Origin: an uncultured bacterium
Lineage (GTDB): Bacteria > Verrucomicrobiota > Kiritimatiellia > CAIKKV01
Direction of reading: 5' to 3'
DNA: 16,445 bases
NCBI GenBank assembly: GCA_903828035.1
Contig: CAIKKV010000365.1
Coordinates: forward strand, 1-16,445
Positions 1-6,622 of the stretch are shown here, one piece after another. The first letter of the stretch is position 1; each line of letters starts with the position of its first letter. The notes beneath the pieces are model-generated. The model searched no databases, was not told the DNA's origin, and was given only the letters and a program-made list of their open reading frames with translations. The position numbers and the translations under genes are program-made.

Positions 1-193
1 CGGCATCTTCGAAGTGCTCGCCGTCAACGAATCGATCGAGCCCCTGATCGTCTCCCGCGCCTCGTCTTCCGCCCTCAAGCAGAAGGCGCTTTCCCAGGGC
101 ATGAGGACCCTGCGCGAAGACGGCTGGTCCAAGGTGTTGAGCGGCGTCACCACGGTTGAAGAAGTCCTGCGCGTGACCGAGGAAACCGAATAA
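1..193 (+). CDS. gspE: Type II secretion assembly ATPase GspE (C-terminal end, partial)
   Basis: This is the last 63 residues of a reading frame that enters from the left edge (first full codon at base 2) and stops with TAA at 191-193. The tail reads GIFEVLAVNE near its start, then GMRTLREDGWSKVLSGVTTV, then EEVLRVTEE. This is the usual C-terminal pattern of GspE/PilB secretion ATPases, in which an elongated 'GMRTLREDG...G.TT.EEVLRVT' stretch closes the protein. GspE is the cytoplasmic hexameric ATPase that powers pseudopilus assembly and docks on GspL and GspF. The Walker A/B motifs and the zinc-binding four-cysteine loop lie upstream of the window and cannot be checked. A PilB-type ATPase would look the same here, but the pseudopilin genes that follow favour a T2SS role. 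Confidence 0.9.
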   Translation, partial: GIFEVLAVNESIEPLIVSRASSSALKQKALSQGMRTLREDGWSKVLSGVTTVEEVLRVTEETE

Positions 194-196
194 ATC

Positions 197-1498
197 ATGC
201 CGAAATTCACCTACACGGCCCGCACGCGCACCGGCGAAAAAATGGACGGCGTCATGGACGCCCCCGACCGCCGCACCGTGCTGCTCAAGCTCCAGGCCGC
301 CGGCTCGGTCCCGGTGTCGGTGACGGAAGACGGCGCCCCGGCGCCCAAGAGTCCGGCCGCGGCCAAATCCGGCCCGTCCTCCGGCCCCGCGGCCGCGGCC
401 GCCAAAGCCGACAGCGCGTTCCGCCGGCTCCTGCGGTTCACGCCCCCCGCCCGCAAGCGGAAGTTCAAAACGAACGAGATGCTGATCTTCGCCCGCGAGC
501 TGGCCGACCTGCTCTCCTCCGGCATGAAGCTGAGCCAGGCGCTCAACACGCTGGCCCGCCGGGGGAATGATGGCGAGGAAAACCTGCTCATCGCCGATAT
601 CCGCGACTCCATCAACCGCGGCCTCTCGCTCTCCGACGCGCTGGCCCAGTACCCCGACTCCTTCCCCTCCTTCTTCATCTCGATGATCCAGGCGGGCGAA
701 GCCAGCGGCACGCTGACCGAGGTGCTCGAGCGGCTGGTGACGCACTACGAGCGGATCCAGGAGATCAAGGAAAAGGTCTCCATGGCTCTGGTCTATCCCT
801 CCATCGTGCTGCTGATGGGCATGGGCACCCTGATCTTTTCCATGGTCTTCGTGATCCCCCGGTTCGCCATCATCTTCCAGGAGCTGAAGGGCACCCTTCC
901 GCTGCCCACGCGCATGCTCATCTGGTTCAGCATGCTGTGCAAGCACTACGGGCTCCTGATCCTCGCGCTGATCGGCATCGGGGTCGTGATGGCCCGCCAG
1001 TACCTGGCCACCGCGAAGGGCCGCCTGTGGTGGCATAAAACCCAGCTCAAGCTGCCGATCATCCACGGCATCGTGCAGGCCAGCGCCTTCGCCCAGTTCG
1101 CCCGCACCCTCAGCACCCTGCTCTCCAACGGCGTGCCCGTCCTCCAGTCGCTGGCCATCGTCGAGCGCATTATCGGAAACGCCGTGCTGGCCCAGGAAAT
1201 CCACAACGCCCGCGAGAAGGTGACCGACGGCACCACCATCTCGCGCCCCCTGGCCGCCGGCGGCATCTTCCCGCCCATGATCACCGACATGCTGGCGGTC
1301 GGCGAGCAGACGGGCGACGTCTCCGGCTCGCTCCTCCACATCGCCAACCGCTACGAGCGGGAGCTCGACCGGAGCATCAAGATCTTCACCACCCTGCTGG
1401 AGCCCATCATGATCGTGGTCATCGCCGCCCTGGTCGGGTTCGTGGCCATCTCCATGCTCATGGCCGTGTTCGAGATGACCAGCGGGCTGGGCGGCTAG
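197..1498 (+). CDS. gspF: Type II secretion inner-membrane platform protein GspF
   Basis: The 433-residue protein has the two-repeat GspF/PilC architecture. An N-terminal extension (residues 1-45) begins PKFTYTARTRTGEK, the usual 'F.Y.A....G....G' start. The first T2SSF repeat starts at about residue 93 (FARELADLLSSGMKLSQAL) and contains FFISMIQAGEASGTL. The second repeat starts at about residue 298 (FAQFARTLSTLLSNGVPVL) and contains MITDMLAVGEQTGDV. Three membrane segments are visible at about 197-222, 250-268 and 400-425. GspF is the polytopic core of the inner-membrane platform and contacts GspE and GspL. Residues 46-88 form an Ala/Pro/Lys-rich low-complexity linker between the N-terminal part and repeat 1. 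The ATG lies 3 bases after the gspE stop, and a GAGG at 180-183 is rather far upstream. PilC of a type IV pilus is the alternative identity. Confidence 0.95.
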   Translation: MPKFTYTARTRTGEKMDGVMDAPDRRTVLLKLQAAGSVPVSVTEDGAPAPKSPAAAKSGPSSGPAAAAAKADSAFRRLLRFTPPARKRKFKTNEMLIFARELADLLSSGMKLSQALNTLARRGNDGEENLLIADIRDSINRGLSLSDALAQYPDSFPSFFISMIQAGEASGTLTEVLERLVTHYERIQEIKEKVSMALVYPSIVLLMGMGTLIFSMVFVIPRFAIIFQELKGTLPLPTRMLIWFSMLCKHYGLLILALIGIGVVMARQYLATAKGRLWWHKTQLKLPIIHGIVQASAFAQFARTLSTLLSNGVPVLQSLAIVERIIGNAVLAQEIHNAREKVTDGTTISRPLAAGGIFPPMITDMLAVGEQTGDVSGSLLHIANRYERELDRSIKIFTTLLEPIMIVVIAALVGFVAISMLMAVFEMTSGLGG

Positions 1499-1507
1499 CC
1501 GGCGGGC

Positions 1508-1557
1508 GGCCCCCGGGCCCGAAGAACCTTGCAACCGCGTCCCGGAAAGCGCATAAT
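1508..1557 (+). promoter_or_regulatory. Putative sigma-70-type promoter for gspG
   Basis: The 90-bp gap between gspF and gspG is the only sizeable gap inside the gsp cluster. It contains TTGCAA at 1529-1534 and CATAAT at 1552-1557, separated by exactly 17 bases. This gives 4/6 and 5/6 matches to the housekeeping boxes in otherwise very GC-rich DNA. Just upstream, 1508-1519 can fold into a short GC-only hairpin (GGCC...GGCC), which might slow read-through or mark an RNA-processing site; there is no T-run, so it is not a standard terminator. A dedicated promoter would fit the need for far more GspG than other T2SS subunits. Promoter activity is inferred from the sequence only. Confidence 0.5.
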
Positions 1558-1588
1558 TGACAGTGATCAGAACCAAAAGGAATCAACT

Positions 1589-1963
1589 ATGACAACCCGC
1601 TCCTCCCGCCGCTCCGGCTTCACCCTCATCGAAATCATGCTGGTCGTGGTCATCATTGGAATCCTGGCGGACGTGGCCGTTCCCCGGCTCGGCTCAAACC
1701 TCGCCAAGGCCCAGATCAACGCCACCCGCGGCACCATCAAAACGCTCGACACCTCGATCGACTCCTACATGCTCGATCACAGCGCCAAGCTGCCCAATGC
1801 GCTCACGGATCTGCTTCCCTATATCAAGAATGCCAAATCGGTTCCGAAAGACGGCTGGGGTCAGGATTTCAGCTATACGCCCAACCAGTCGGACGGGTCG
1901 TACAAGATCGCCTCCCCGGGCCCCGATAACGTGATGGGCAATGAGGATGACGTTACGAACTAA
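1589..1963 (+). CDS. gspG: Type II secretion major pseudopilin GspG
   Basis: The 124-residue prepilin has a short basic leader followed by the prepilin peptidase site RRSG|FTLIEIMLVVVIIG. Cleavage is expected after Gly10, with Glu at mature position 5 and a hydrophobic helix up to about residue 30. The C-terminal part has KDGWGQDFSYTP and ends SPGPDNVMGNEDDV, which corresponds to the acidic calcium-binding loop of GspG (usually 'SLGADG..GG...D.D'). GspG polymerises into the periplasmic pseudopilus shaft. I chose the ATG at 1589 because AAAAGG lies 8 bases upstream and the leader length is normal. An in-frame TTG at 1529 would add 20 unneeded residues and would start inside the likely promoter. 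The order F-G-H-I-J-K is canonical. Confidence 0.95.
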   Translation: MTTRSSRRSGFTLIEIMLVVVIIGILADVAVPRLGSNLAKAQINATRGTIKTLDTSIDSYMLDHSAKLPNALTDLLPYIKNAKSVPKDGWGQDFSYTPNQSDGSYKIASPGPDNVMGNEDDVTN

Positions 1964-2534
1964 TCGCGGCTTCACGCTGATCGAGGTTCTGCTGGTGGCG
2001 GTGATCATCGGATTCGTCGCCGCCATTGCCACGCCTTCCTTCGTGAACTCCCTCAAGGGCCAGCGCCTGCGGCAGGCCACCCGGACGGTCATGAGCTGCG
2101 GCCGGTACGCGCGGACCATGTCGGTCTCCCGCCAGCAATCCATGAACCTGATCCTGACCCTCGGCAGCGGCCACGTCGCCGTGGAGGAAGGGCCCGCCCC
2201 GCGGCGCAGCTCGGAGGCCATCTACACCCGGGACCAGGTCGAAGCCCTCTCCAACGATGCCCCGCACAAACTCCCCCCCCTGGACGAGCCCCCTCCCGCA
2301 AAAGCCCCCGCCGAGCCCCTGCCCTCCCGCAGCCTGGCGCGCGACCTCGAAGGCGTGAAGGTCAAAAGCCTGTCGATCCACGACGGGCTCCAAACGGAGG
2401 AAGGCGCCGTCCGCATCACGTACAAGAGCAACGGCACCTGCCCGCCCTACGAAGTGGTGCTGGCCGACGAGGACGGGACCGAATCGGTCATCCTGGTCGA
2501 CTTCCTGGGAGACGCCACGCATGAGGAAAAATAA
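1941..2534 (+). CDS. gspH: Type II secretion minor pseudopilin GspH
   Basis: The 197-residue prepilin has cleavage site TNRG|FTLIEVLLVAVIIG (Gly10 and Phe11 from this start; Glu at mature position 5). The membrane helix is followed by a pilin globular part with the early SLKGQRLRQATRTVMSCGRYARTM pattern (residues about 35-58) of the GspH/FimT family, which carries sequential helices and then beta strands. Residues about 98-128 are Pro-rich and may be a surface loop. GspH is a minor pseudopilin linking the I-J-K tip complex to the GspG shaft. The gene overlaps the end of gspG by 23 bases. A second in-frame ATG at 1947 would shorten the leader by two residues; neither start has a strong Shine-Dalgarno sequence, so translation is probably coupled to gspG. 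H is the least certain letter among the pseudopilins. Confidence 0.85.
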   Translation: MRMTLRTNRGFTLIEVLLVAVIIGFVAAIATPSFVNSLKGQRLRQATRTVMSCGRYARTMSVSRQQSMNLILTLGSGHVAVEEGPAPRRSSEAIYTRDQVEALSNDAPHKLPPLDEPPPAKAPAEPLPSRSLARDLEGVKVKSLSIHDGLQTEEGAVRITYKSNGTCPPYEVVLADEDGTESVILVDFLGDATHEEK

Positions 2535-2931
2535 CCGGCGCGGCCTCACCCTGCTCGAAGTCGTCCTGGCCCTGGCCATCATCGGCTTCGGCGTGGCCGC
2601 CCTCTCCACCGCCACCTCCCGCTGCCTGGCCCTGGTGACCACCTCCAAGACCTATCACAAGGCCCGCTACGCCCTGGAGCTGGCCGAGCTGAAGTTCCCG
2701 ATCATCGAAGTGGACGGCGAGCTGGCCAACAAGGAGGTGCCCGACACCGAAATCCTCCCCGGCTTCACCTTCACCCGCACGGCGGAGTCGCCCGCCGACT
2801 ACGAGGATACCGGCCTTTATCTGCTCCACAACCGGGTCAGCTGGGAAGGCACCGGCAGCAACACCTGCGAGGAAACCATCCGGTATCTCTACTACACCAA
2901 CGACCTTGAGGGGGAGACGAGGAGCCTATGA
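2521..2931 (+). CDS. gspI: Type II secretion minor pseudopilin GspI
   Basis: The 136-residue prepilin has the leader MRKNNRRG and then LTLLEVVLALAIIGFGV. The peptidase site is after Gly8 and Glu is at mature position 5. The first mature residue is Leu rather than the usual Phe. The size and the LEVVLALAIIG signature, followed by a short globular domain with cysteines (Cys34 and a later Cys), fit GspI, which forms the pseudopilus tip complex with GspJ and GspK. The start codon lies 14 bases inside the 3' end of gspH, and the stop (TGA at 2929-2931) overlaps the gspJ ATG as ATGA, so both junctions look translationally coupled. Confidence 0.88.
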   Translation: MRKNNRRGLTLLEVVLALAIIGFGVAALSTATSRCLALVTTSKTYHKARYALELAELKFPIIEVDGELANKEVPDTEILPGFTFTRTAESPADYEDTGLYLLHNRVSWEGTGSNTCEETIRYLYYTNDLEGETRSL

Positions 2932-3608
2932 GCGACTCCCGCCGCGCCGGCTTCACCCTTCTGGAAATCACGGTCGCCGTGACCATCCTGGTCCTGGCGA
3001 TGACCGTCATCGTGCTGACGTTTTCCAATATCTCCCGCGCCTGGCGCGACGGCACCTCCGCCGCGGCCGACCTGAATCACGCCGACGCCATCCTGGACCA
3101 GCTCGTCTCGGGCCTCCGCTCGAGCTACTACAAGAAGCCCGGCAACCAGGGCGCCGCCACCTACGGCTTCTGGCTGGAAAACGAAGGCAGCGGGCCGGGC
3201 GCCCGCGATTCGATCAGCTGGGTGAAGACGGGCTCCGCCCTGCTCGACCCGGACTCGCAGGAGGTCTCCTCCCTCCACCGCGTGGTGTTCACGGTGGCGG
3301 ACGACGACAAGGGCCGCTCCTGCGCGGCGGTCAAGGCGTGGCGGCCGTTCGGCCAGCCGGATGAGTTCGACCCCGAAAAGGATGCGCCGTTCTTCTTTGT
3401 CTCCTCGGCCGTGGAGGGCTTCGACTGCGAGGTCAGCACGAACGTCGACGTCGGCGGCGACATCGACTGGGAGGAAGACTGGGAGAAGACCAACAGCATC
3501 CCGCTCCATCTTCATCTCAGCCTGTATCTGAAATCGGGGGAGGCCGGCAGCGAGCCGCTCAAGGTCGAGCGGCTGGTCGACATCCCCATAGCCCCCCTTT
3601 CCTGGTGA
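2928..3608 (+). CDS. gspJ: Type II secretion minor pseudopilin GspJ
   Basis: The 226-residue prepilin has the processing site RRAG|FTLLEITVAVTILVL, with cleavage after Gly8 and Glu at mature position 5. The following globular domain of about 190 residues is in the normal GspJ size range and larger than GspH or GspI. It ends with a beta-rich segment, LHLHLSLYLKSGEAG, followed by a run resembling the last strand of GspJ (KVERLVDIPI). GspJ joins GspI and GspK in the trimeric tip of the pseudopilus. The start overlaps the gspI stop (ATGA) and has a GAGGAG about 6 bases upstream. Residues around 170-186 are very acidic (DWEEDWEK). Confidence 0.88.
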   Translation: MSDSRRAGFTLLEITVAVTILVLAMTVIVLTFSNISRAWRDGTSAAADLNHADAILDQLVSGLRSSYYKKPGNQGAATYGFWLENEGSGPGARDSISWVKTGSALLDPDSQEVSSLHRVVFTVADDDKGRSCAAVKAWRPFGQPDEFDPEKDAPFFFVSSAVEGFDCEVSTNVDVGGDIDWEEDWEKTNSIPLHLHLSLYLKSGEAGSEPLKVERLVDIPIAPLSW

Positions 3609-3615
3609 CCGCCCC

Positions 3616-4677
3616 ATGAGCCGAGCCCCCTCCCATTTTCGCCGCCGCTCCGGTTCCGCCCTGATCATCGCGCTCTGGGTCATCGCCCTGCTGTCGCTGA
3701 TGATCGGCTCCTTCGCCTTTGAAATGAAGCTGGAGTCCCGGATCGCCAGCTATTACCGGCAGCGCCTCAAGGCGGAGCAGCTGGCGCAGTCGGGGATCGA
3801 CAAGGCCCGTTTCCTGCTGGCGCAAAGCGCGGAAATCAACCCCGTCAACTCCGACGACACGCATGCCGACAAAAGCTGGTACGACCAGGCCAGGCGGCTC
3901 AAGGAAGGCCTGAACGTGGTGCACACCACGGAAATGCTGGGGGATGGCGAGCTCAGCATCACCATCGTGCCCGAGCCCTCCCTCATCAACGTGAACGAGC
4001 TGAAAACCCCGGCGGACTGGGAGGGCATCTTCGACCTGGGCGGCATTCCCGAAGAGGAGTGGCCCCAGCTCTACGACGCATTCATGGACTGGATCGACGC
4101 GGACGACGTGCTGCATCCGGACGGGGCGGAAAGCGACGACTACTACCTCAAGCTGGACAAGCCCTACCGGGCGAAAAACGGGCCGCTGGACACGGTGGAC
4201 GAACTCCTCCTCATCCGGGGGTTTACCAACACCTATTATTACGGAGGGGTGCTGGAACCCCCCGGGGGAAGGGGCGAAACCAACGAAATCAAGACGATCA
4301 AGGGGATCGCCGGCCTGCTGACCACCTTCGGAAGCCGCCAGGTGAACATCAACGCCGCCTCGCTCGATGTGCTCAAGGCCATCTCGATGGATATCGACCA
4401 GCCGCTGGCCGAGGAGATCATCCGGGAACGGGAAGGCGATCCGGAGTTCCCCGACGAAGACACCTCCTATAAGAATGCCGAGGATTTCTTCAATCGCTTT
4501 TCCGATTATCCGGACTTGAGAAACCGGCTGAAAGATCGTATAACCACTCAGTCGCAGATCATTCGCATCGTCAGCGTCGGCCGCGTCGGGGATGTGACGT
4601 GGACCGTCTCGTGCATTGCGGAGCAGGATAAGGGCTCGTTCCGGATCCTGCGCTGGCAGGAGGAAACGGCCTTGTAA
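3616..4677 (+). CDS. gspK: Type II secretion minor pseudopilin GspK (tip protein)
   Basis: The 353-residue protein has the prepilin-like leader RRRSG|SALIIALWVIALLSL, with cleavage expected after Gly13. As is characteristic of GspK, mature position 5 is not Glu. The large globular part carries the family hallmarks: FMDWIDADDVLHPDGAESDD (about 156-175), the acidic metal-binding region; YRAKNGPLDTVDELLLIRGF (about 184-203); and VNINAASLDVLKAI (about 243-256), a helix-hairpin-helix-like alpha domain. GspK caps the pseudopilus and is thought to contact the secretin or substrate. The gene starts 7 bases after gspJ with no strong Shine-Dalgarno sequence visible, so coupling is likely. Confidence 0.95.
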   Translation: MSRAPSHFRRRSGSALIIALWVIALLSLMIGSFAFEMKLESRIASYYRQRLKAEQLAQSGIDKARFLLAQSAEINPVNSDDTHADKSWYDQARRLKEGLNVVHTTEMLGDGELSITIVPEPSLINVNELKTPADWEGIFDLGGIPEEEWPQLYDAFMDWIDADDVLHPDGAESDDYYLKLDKPYRAKNGPLDTVDELLLIRGFTNTYYYGGVLEPPGGRGETNEIKTIKGIAGLLTTFGSRQVNINAASLDVLKAISMDIDQPLAEEIIREREGDPEFPDEDTSYKNAEDFFNRFSDYPDLRNRLKDRITTQSQIIRIVSVGRVGDVTWTVSCIAEQDKGSFRILRWQEETAL

Positions 4678-4685
4678 GGAGTCGG

Positions 4686-6074
4686 ATGGGCAAGCCGGAA
4701 AATCAAGTCATCGCGCTGCGCGGCGGAGCGATCGAGTGGACGCGCCTGCGCCAGGGGCGCGACGGATGGGAGCTCGACGCGTCCGGCAGGGAAGCCCTTC
4801 CGGCCGGATCGGACCCGGTCCGCTCCATGGCCCAGCCGACCCCGGAAATCGCCTCGGCCCTGAACGCCGTCGTGCATGCGATGGCCGGCCGGCACGCGAC
4901 GCTGGTCCTGCCCGGATCCTGCGCCATCCAGCGGGTGGTTGTCCTTCCCGCCACCGATCCGCGCGAGCTCGCCGGCATGGTGGAGCTGCAGATCGACGCG
5001 CTCTCCCCCTTCCCGCCCGAAAGCGTGGCCTATTCCTATGAAGTGCTGGACAAGGGCGAGTCCTCCACGCGCGTCCTGATCGCCATTGTCCAGAAAACGA
5101 TCGTCGACTCGGTCGGCACGGCCCTGCGCCACCGCAAGCTGCTGGTCGACCGCCTGACCCTCAGCACGCCCGGCTGGTGGGCGATCCTGCGCCGCCGGCC
5201 CGCCCTCAACGAGCCCGGCCGACGGGTTCTCCTGATTGCCGAAAACCAGTCGTGCGACCTCCTGGTGACGGACGACGGCGTGCCGGTCCTGGTGCGGTCG
5301 CATGGCCTGCTGGAAGGGCTTTCGCAGGAGGATTTCGCCCAGGACATCGCCGAGGAAACCGTCTCGGCCATGACGGCCCTGGAGGTGGAGCACGGAGCCA
5401 AGCCCCTCGCCGAGTTCATCATCTGGATAGGCCCCGAGGCCCCGGCCACCCTGCCGGCCGCCCTGGCCAACGCCGGCGGCTGGCCTATCCGGCAGGAAGC
5501 GCTCGACTCGCTCGGCTCGCTGAGCGAAGGCGTGGCCCGGCAGGAAGACAGCGGAACCGGCGCCCGGCTCGACCTCGTCCCGGACGCCTGGCGCCTCGAG
5601 GAGAAAAACCGCCGCATCAAGCATGGCCTGGTGTTGGCCTCGGCCGCCGTCCTCGTCCTTTGGCTTCTCGCCCTCGGCGGCATCCTCGCGTGGCAGGAGG
5701 TGCAGAGCCGGAACCTGGCCCGGCTCGAAAAGCAGCTGGCCGCCGTCAAGCCCGCCGCCCAGGACGTGCGCGATGCGCGGCGGCGCGTCCAGGCCCTCAG
5801 CCTCTACGGCGACATCTCCCACTCGGCCCTGGAATGCCTCCGCGAGCTCACCTCGCTCATGCCCGAGGGGATCGAGCTGAACCAGGTCACCTTCGAAAAG
5901 GGAAAAGCCGTGGCCCTGTCGGGCGAAGCGCCGGCGTCCCAGGCGGTCTATGACTTCAAGAAGGCCCTCGACGCCTCCCTCCTCTTCCACGGCACCGAGC
6001 TTCAGGGGCCCGTCCGCTCCCGGAACCGGGAGACCTTCCGGATCGCCATCGCCCTGCAGGAGGTCGCGGAGTGA
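4686..6074 (+). CDS. gspL: Type II secretion inner-membrane protein GspL (PilM-like plus PilN-like parts)
   Basis: The 462-residue protein has a cytoplasmic actin-like half (about 1-295) of the GspL/PilM type, including LPATDPRELAGMVELQIDAL (88-107) followed by SPFPPES. One membrane helix lies at about 314-336 (LVLASAAVLVLWLLALGG). A charged coiled-coil-like stretch follows (337-370), then a periplasmic ferredoxin-like domain (about 385-458) with the PilN pattern LMPEGIELNQVTF...VALSGEA...FRIAIAL. The join LDLVPDAW (295-302) resembles the start of PilN proteins, so the protein reads as PilM and PilN in one chain, which is the GspL arrangement. GspL recruits the GspE ATPase to the membrane and pairs with GspM. 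AAGGAG at 4676-4681 overlaps the gspK stop and sits 4 bases from the ATG. Confidence 0.85.
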   Translation: MGKPENQVIALRGGAIEWTRLRQGRDGWELDASGREALPAGSDPVRSMAQPTPEIASALNAVVHAMAGRHATLVLPGSCAIQRVVVLPATDPRELAGMVELQIDALSPFPPESVAYSYEVLDKGESSTRVLIAIVQKTIVDSVGTALRHRKLLVDRLTLSTPGWWAILRRRPALNEPGRRVLLIAENQSCDLLVTDDGVPVLVRSHGLLEGLSQEDFAQDIAEETVSAMTALEVEHGAKPLAEFIIWIGPEAPATLPAALANAGGWPIRQEALDSLGSLSEGVARQEDSGTGARLDLVPDAWRLEEKNRRIKHGLVLASAAVLVLWLLALGGILAWQEVQSRNLARLEKQLAAVKPAAQDVRDARRRVQALSLYGDISHSALECLRELTSLMPEGIELNQVTFEKGKAVALSGEAPASQAVYDFKKALDASLLFHGTELQGPVRSRNRETFRIAIALQEVAE

Positions 6075-6604
6075 AACTGACCCTTCGCGAAATGATGTTG
6101 GCCTGGATCACCAGCGTGGTGCTCCTGTTTCTCCCCACCTGGTACTTCTTCGCCGCCCCCCGCCTGGCCGCCGCCCGGGAAAAGCTGGATCGCCAGGAGA
6201 CCCTCCGGGCCGACCTGGACAGCGAAACCAAGATGCTGAACCAGAAATCCGTCTGGCAGGGCAAGCTGGACGAATCCCTGAAAACGCTTTCCAGCTTCCC
6301 CGAGACGCAGGACGTCACGGCCGACATGCTGATCAAAGTCGAGAACGTGGCCACCTCGAACAGCCTGGTCCTGACCCGGCGGGAGCCGCAGAAGGAGCGC
6401 CGCCATGGCGGCCTGGGCTCGCTGGACATCAAATGCAACTGGGAGGGCTCCCTCGACGCGCTGACCCATTTCCTGTTTGCCCTCCAGCAGGATCATGGTA
6501 TGCTCGATATCAGCCAGCTCTACATCAAGTCCGAGAACAAGGGCCTGCTCAAGGGAACATTCACCATCAACTGCTCGTACGTGCGCCGGAAGGCGTCGGA
6601 GTAG
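6071..6604 (+). CDS. gspM: Type II secretion inner-membrane protein GspM (PilO-like)
   Basis: The 177-residue bitopic protein has a short cytoplasmic start, one membrane helix (about 10-30, WITSVVLLFLPTWYFF), a coiled-coil-like charged stretch (about 33-75), and a periplasmic ferredoxin-like domain containing WEGSLDALTHFLFALQQDHG (a PilO/GspM-type segment). Identity rests on topology, size and position between gspL and gspD more than on strict motifs. GspM pairs with GspL in the inner-membrane platform. Translation starts at GTG 6071, whose last two bases are the TG of the gspL TGA stop (GTGA overlap). A good GGAGG at 6059-6063 with 7-base spacing supports this start. Confidence 0.8.
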   Translation: MKLTLREMMLAWITSVVLLFLPTWYFFAAPRLAAAREKLDRQETLRADLDSETKMLNQKSVWQGKLDESLKTLSSFPETQDVTADMLIKVENVATSNSLVLTRREPQKERRHGGLGSLDIKCNWEGSLDALTHFLFALQQDHGMLDISQLYIKSENKGLLKGTFTINCSYVRRKASE

Positions 6605-6622
6605 CCAAGCATAAGGATCCGT

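Noticed and set aside
4548..5990. A 480-residue open frame on the - strand opposite gspL
   Set aside because: It is antisense to gspL, which has a membrane helix, PilN-like motifs and a Shine-Dalgarno sequence. The antisense product has no recognisable features.
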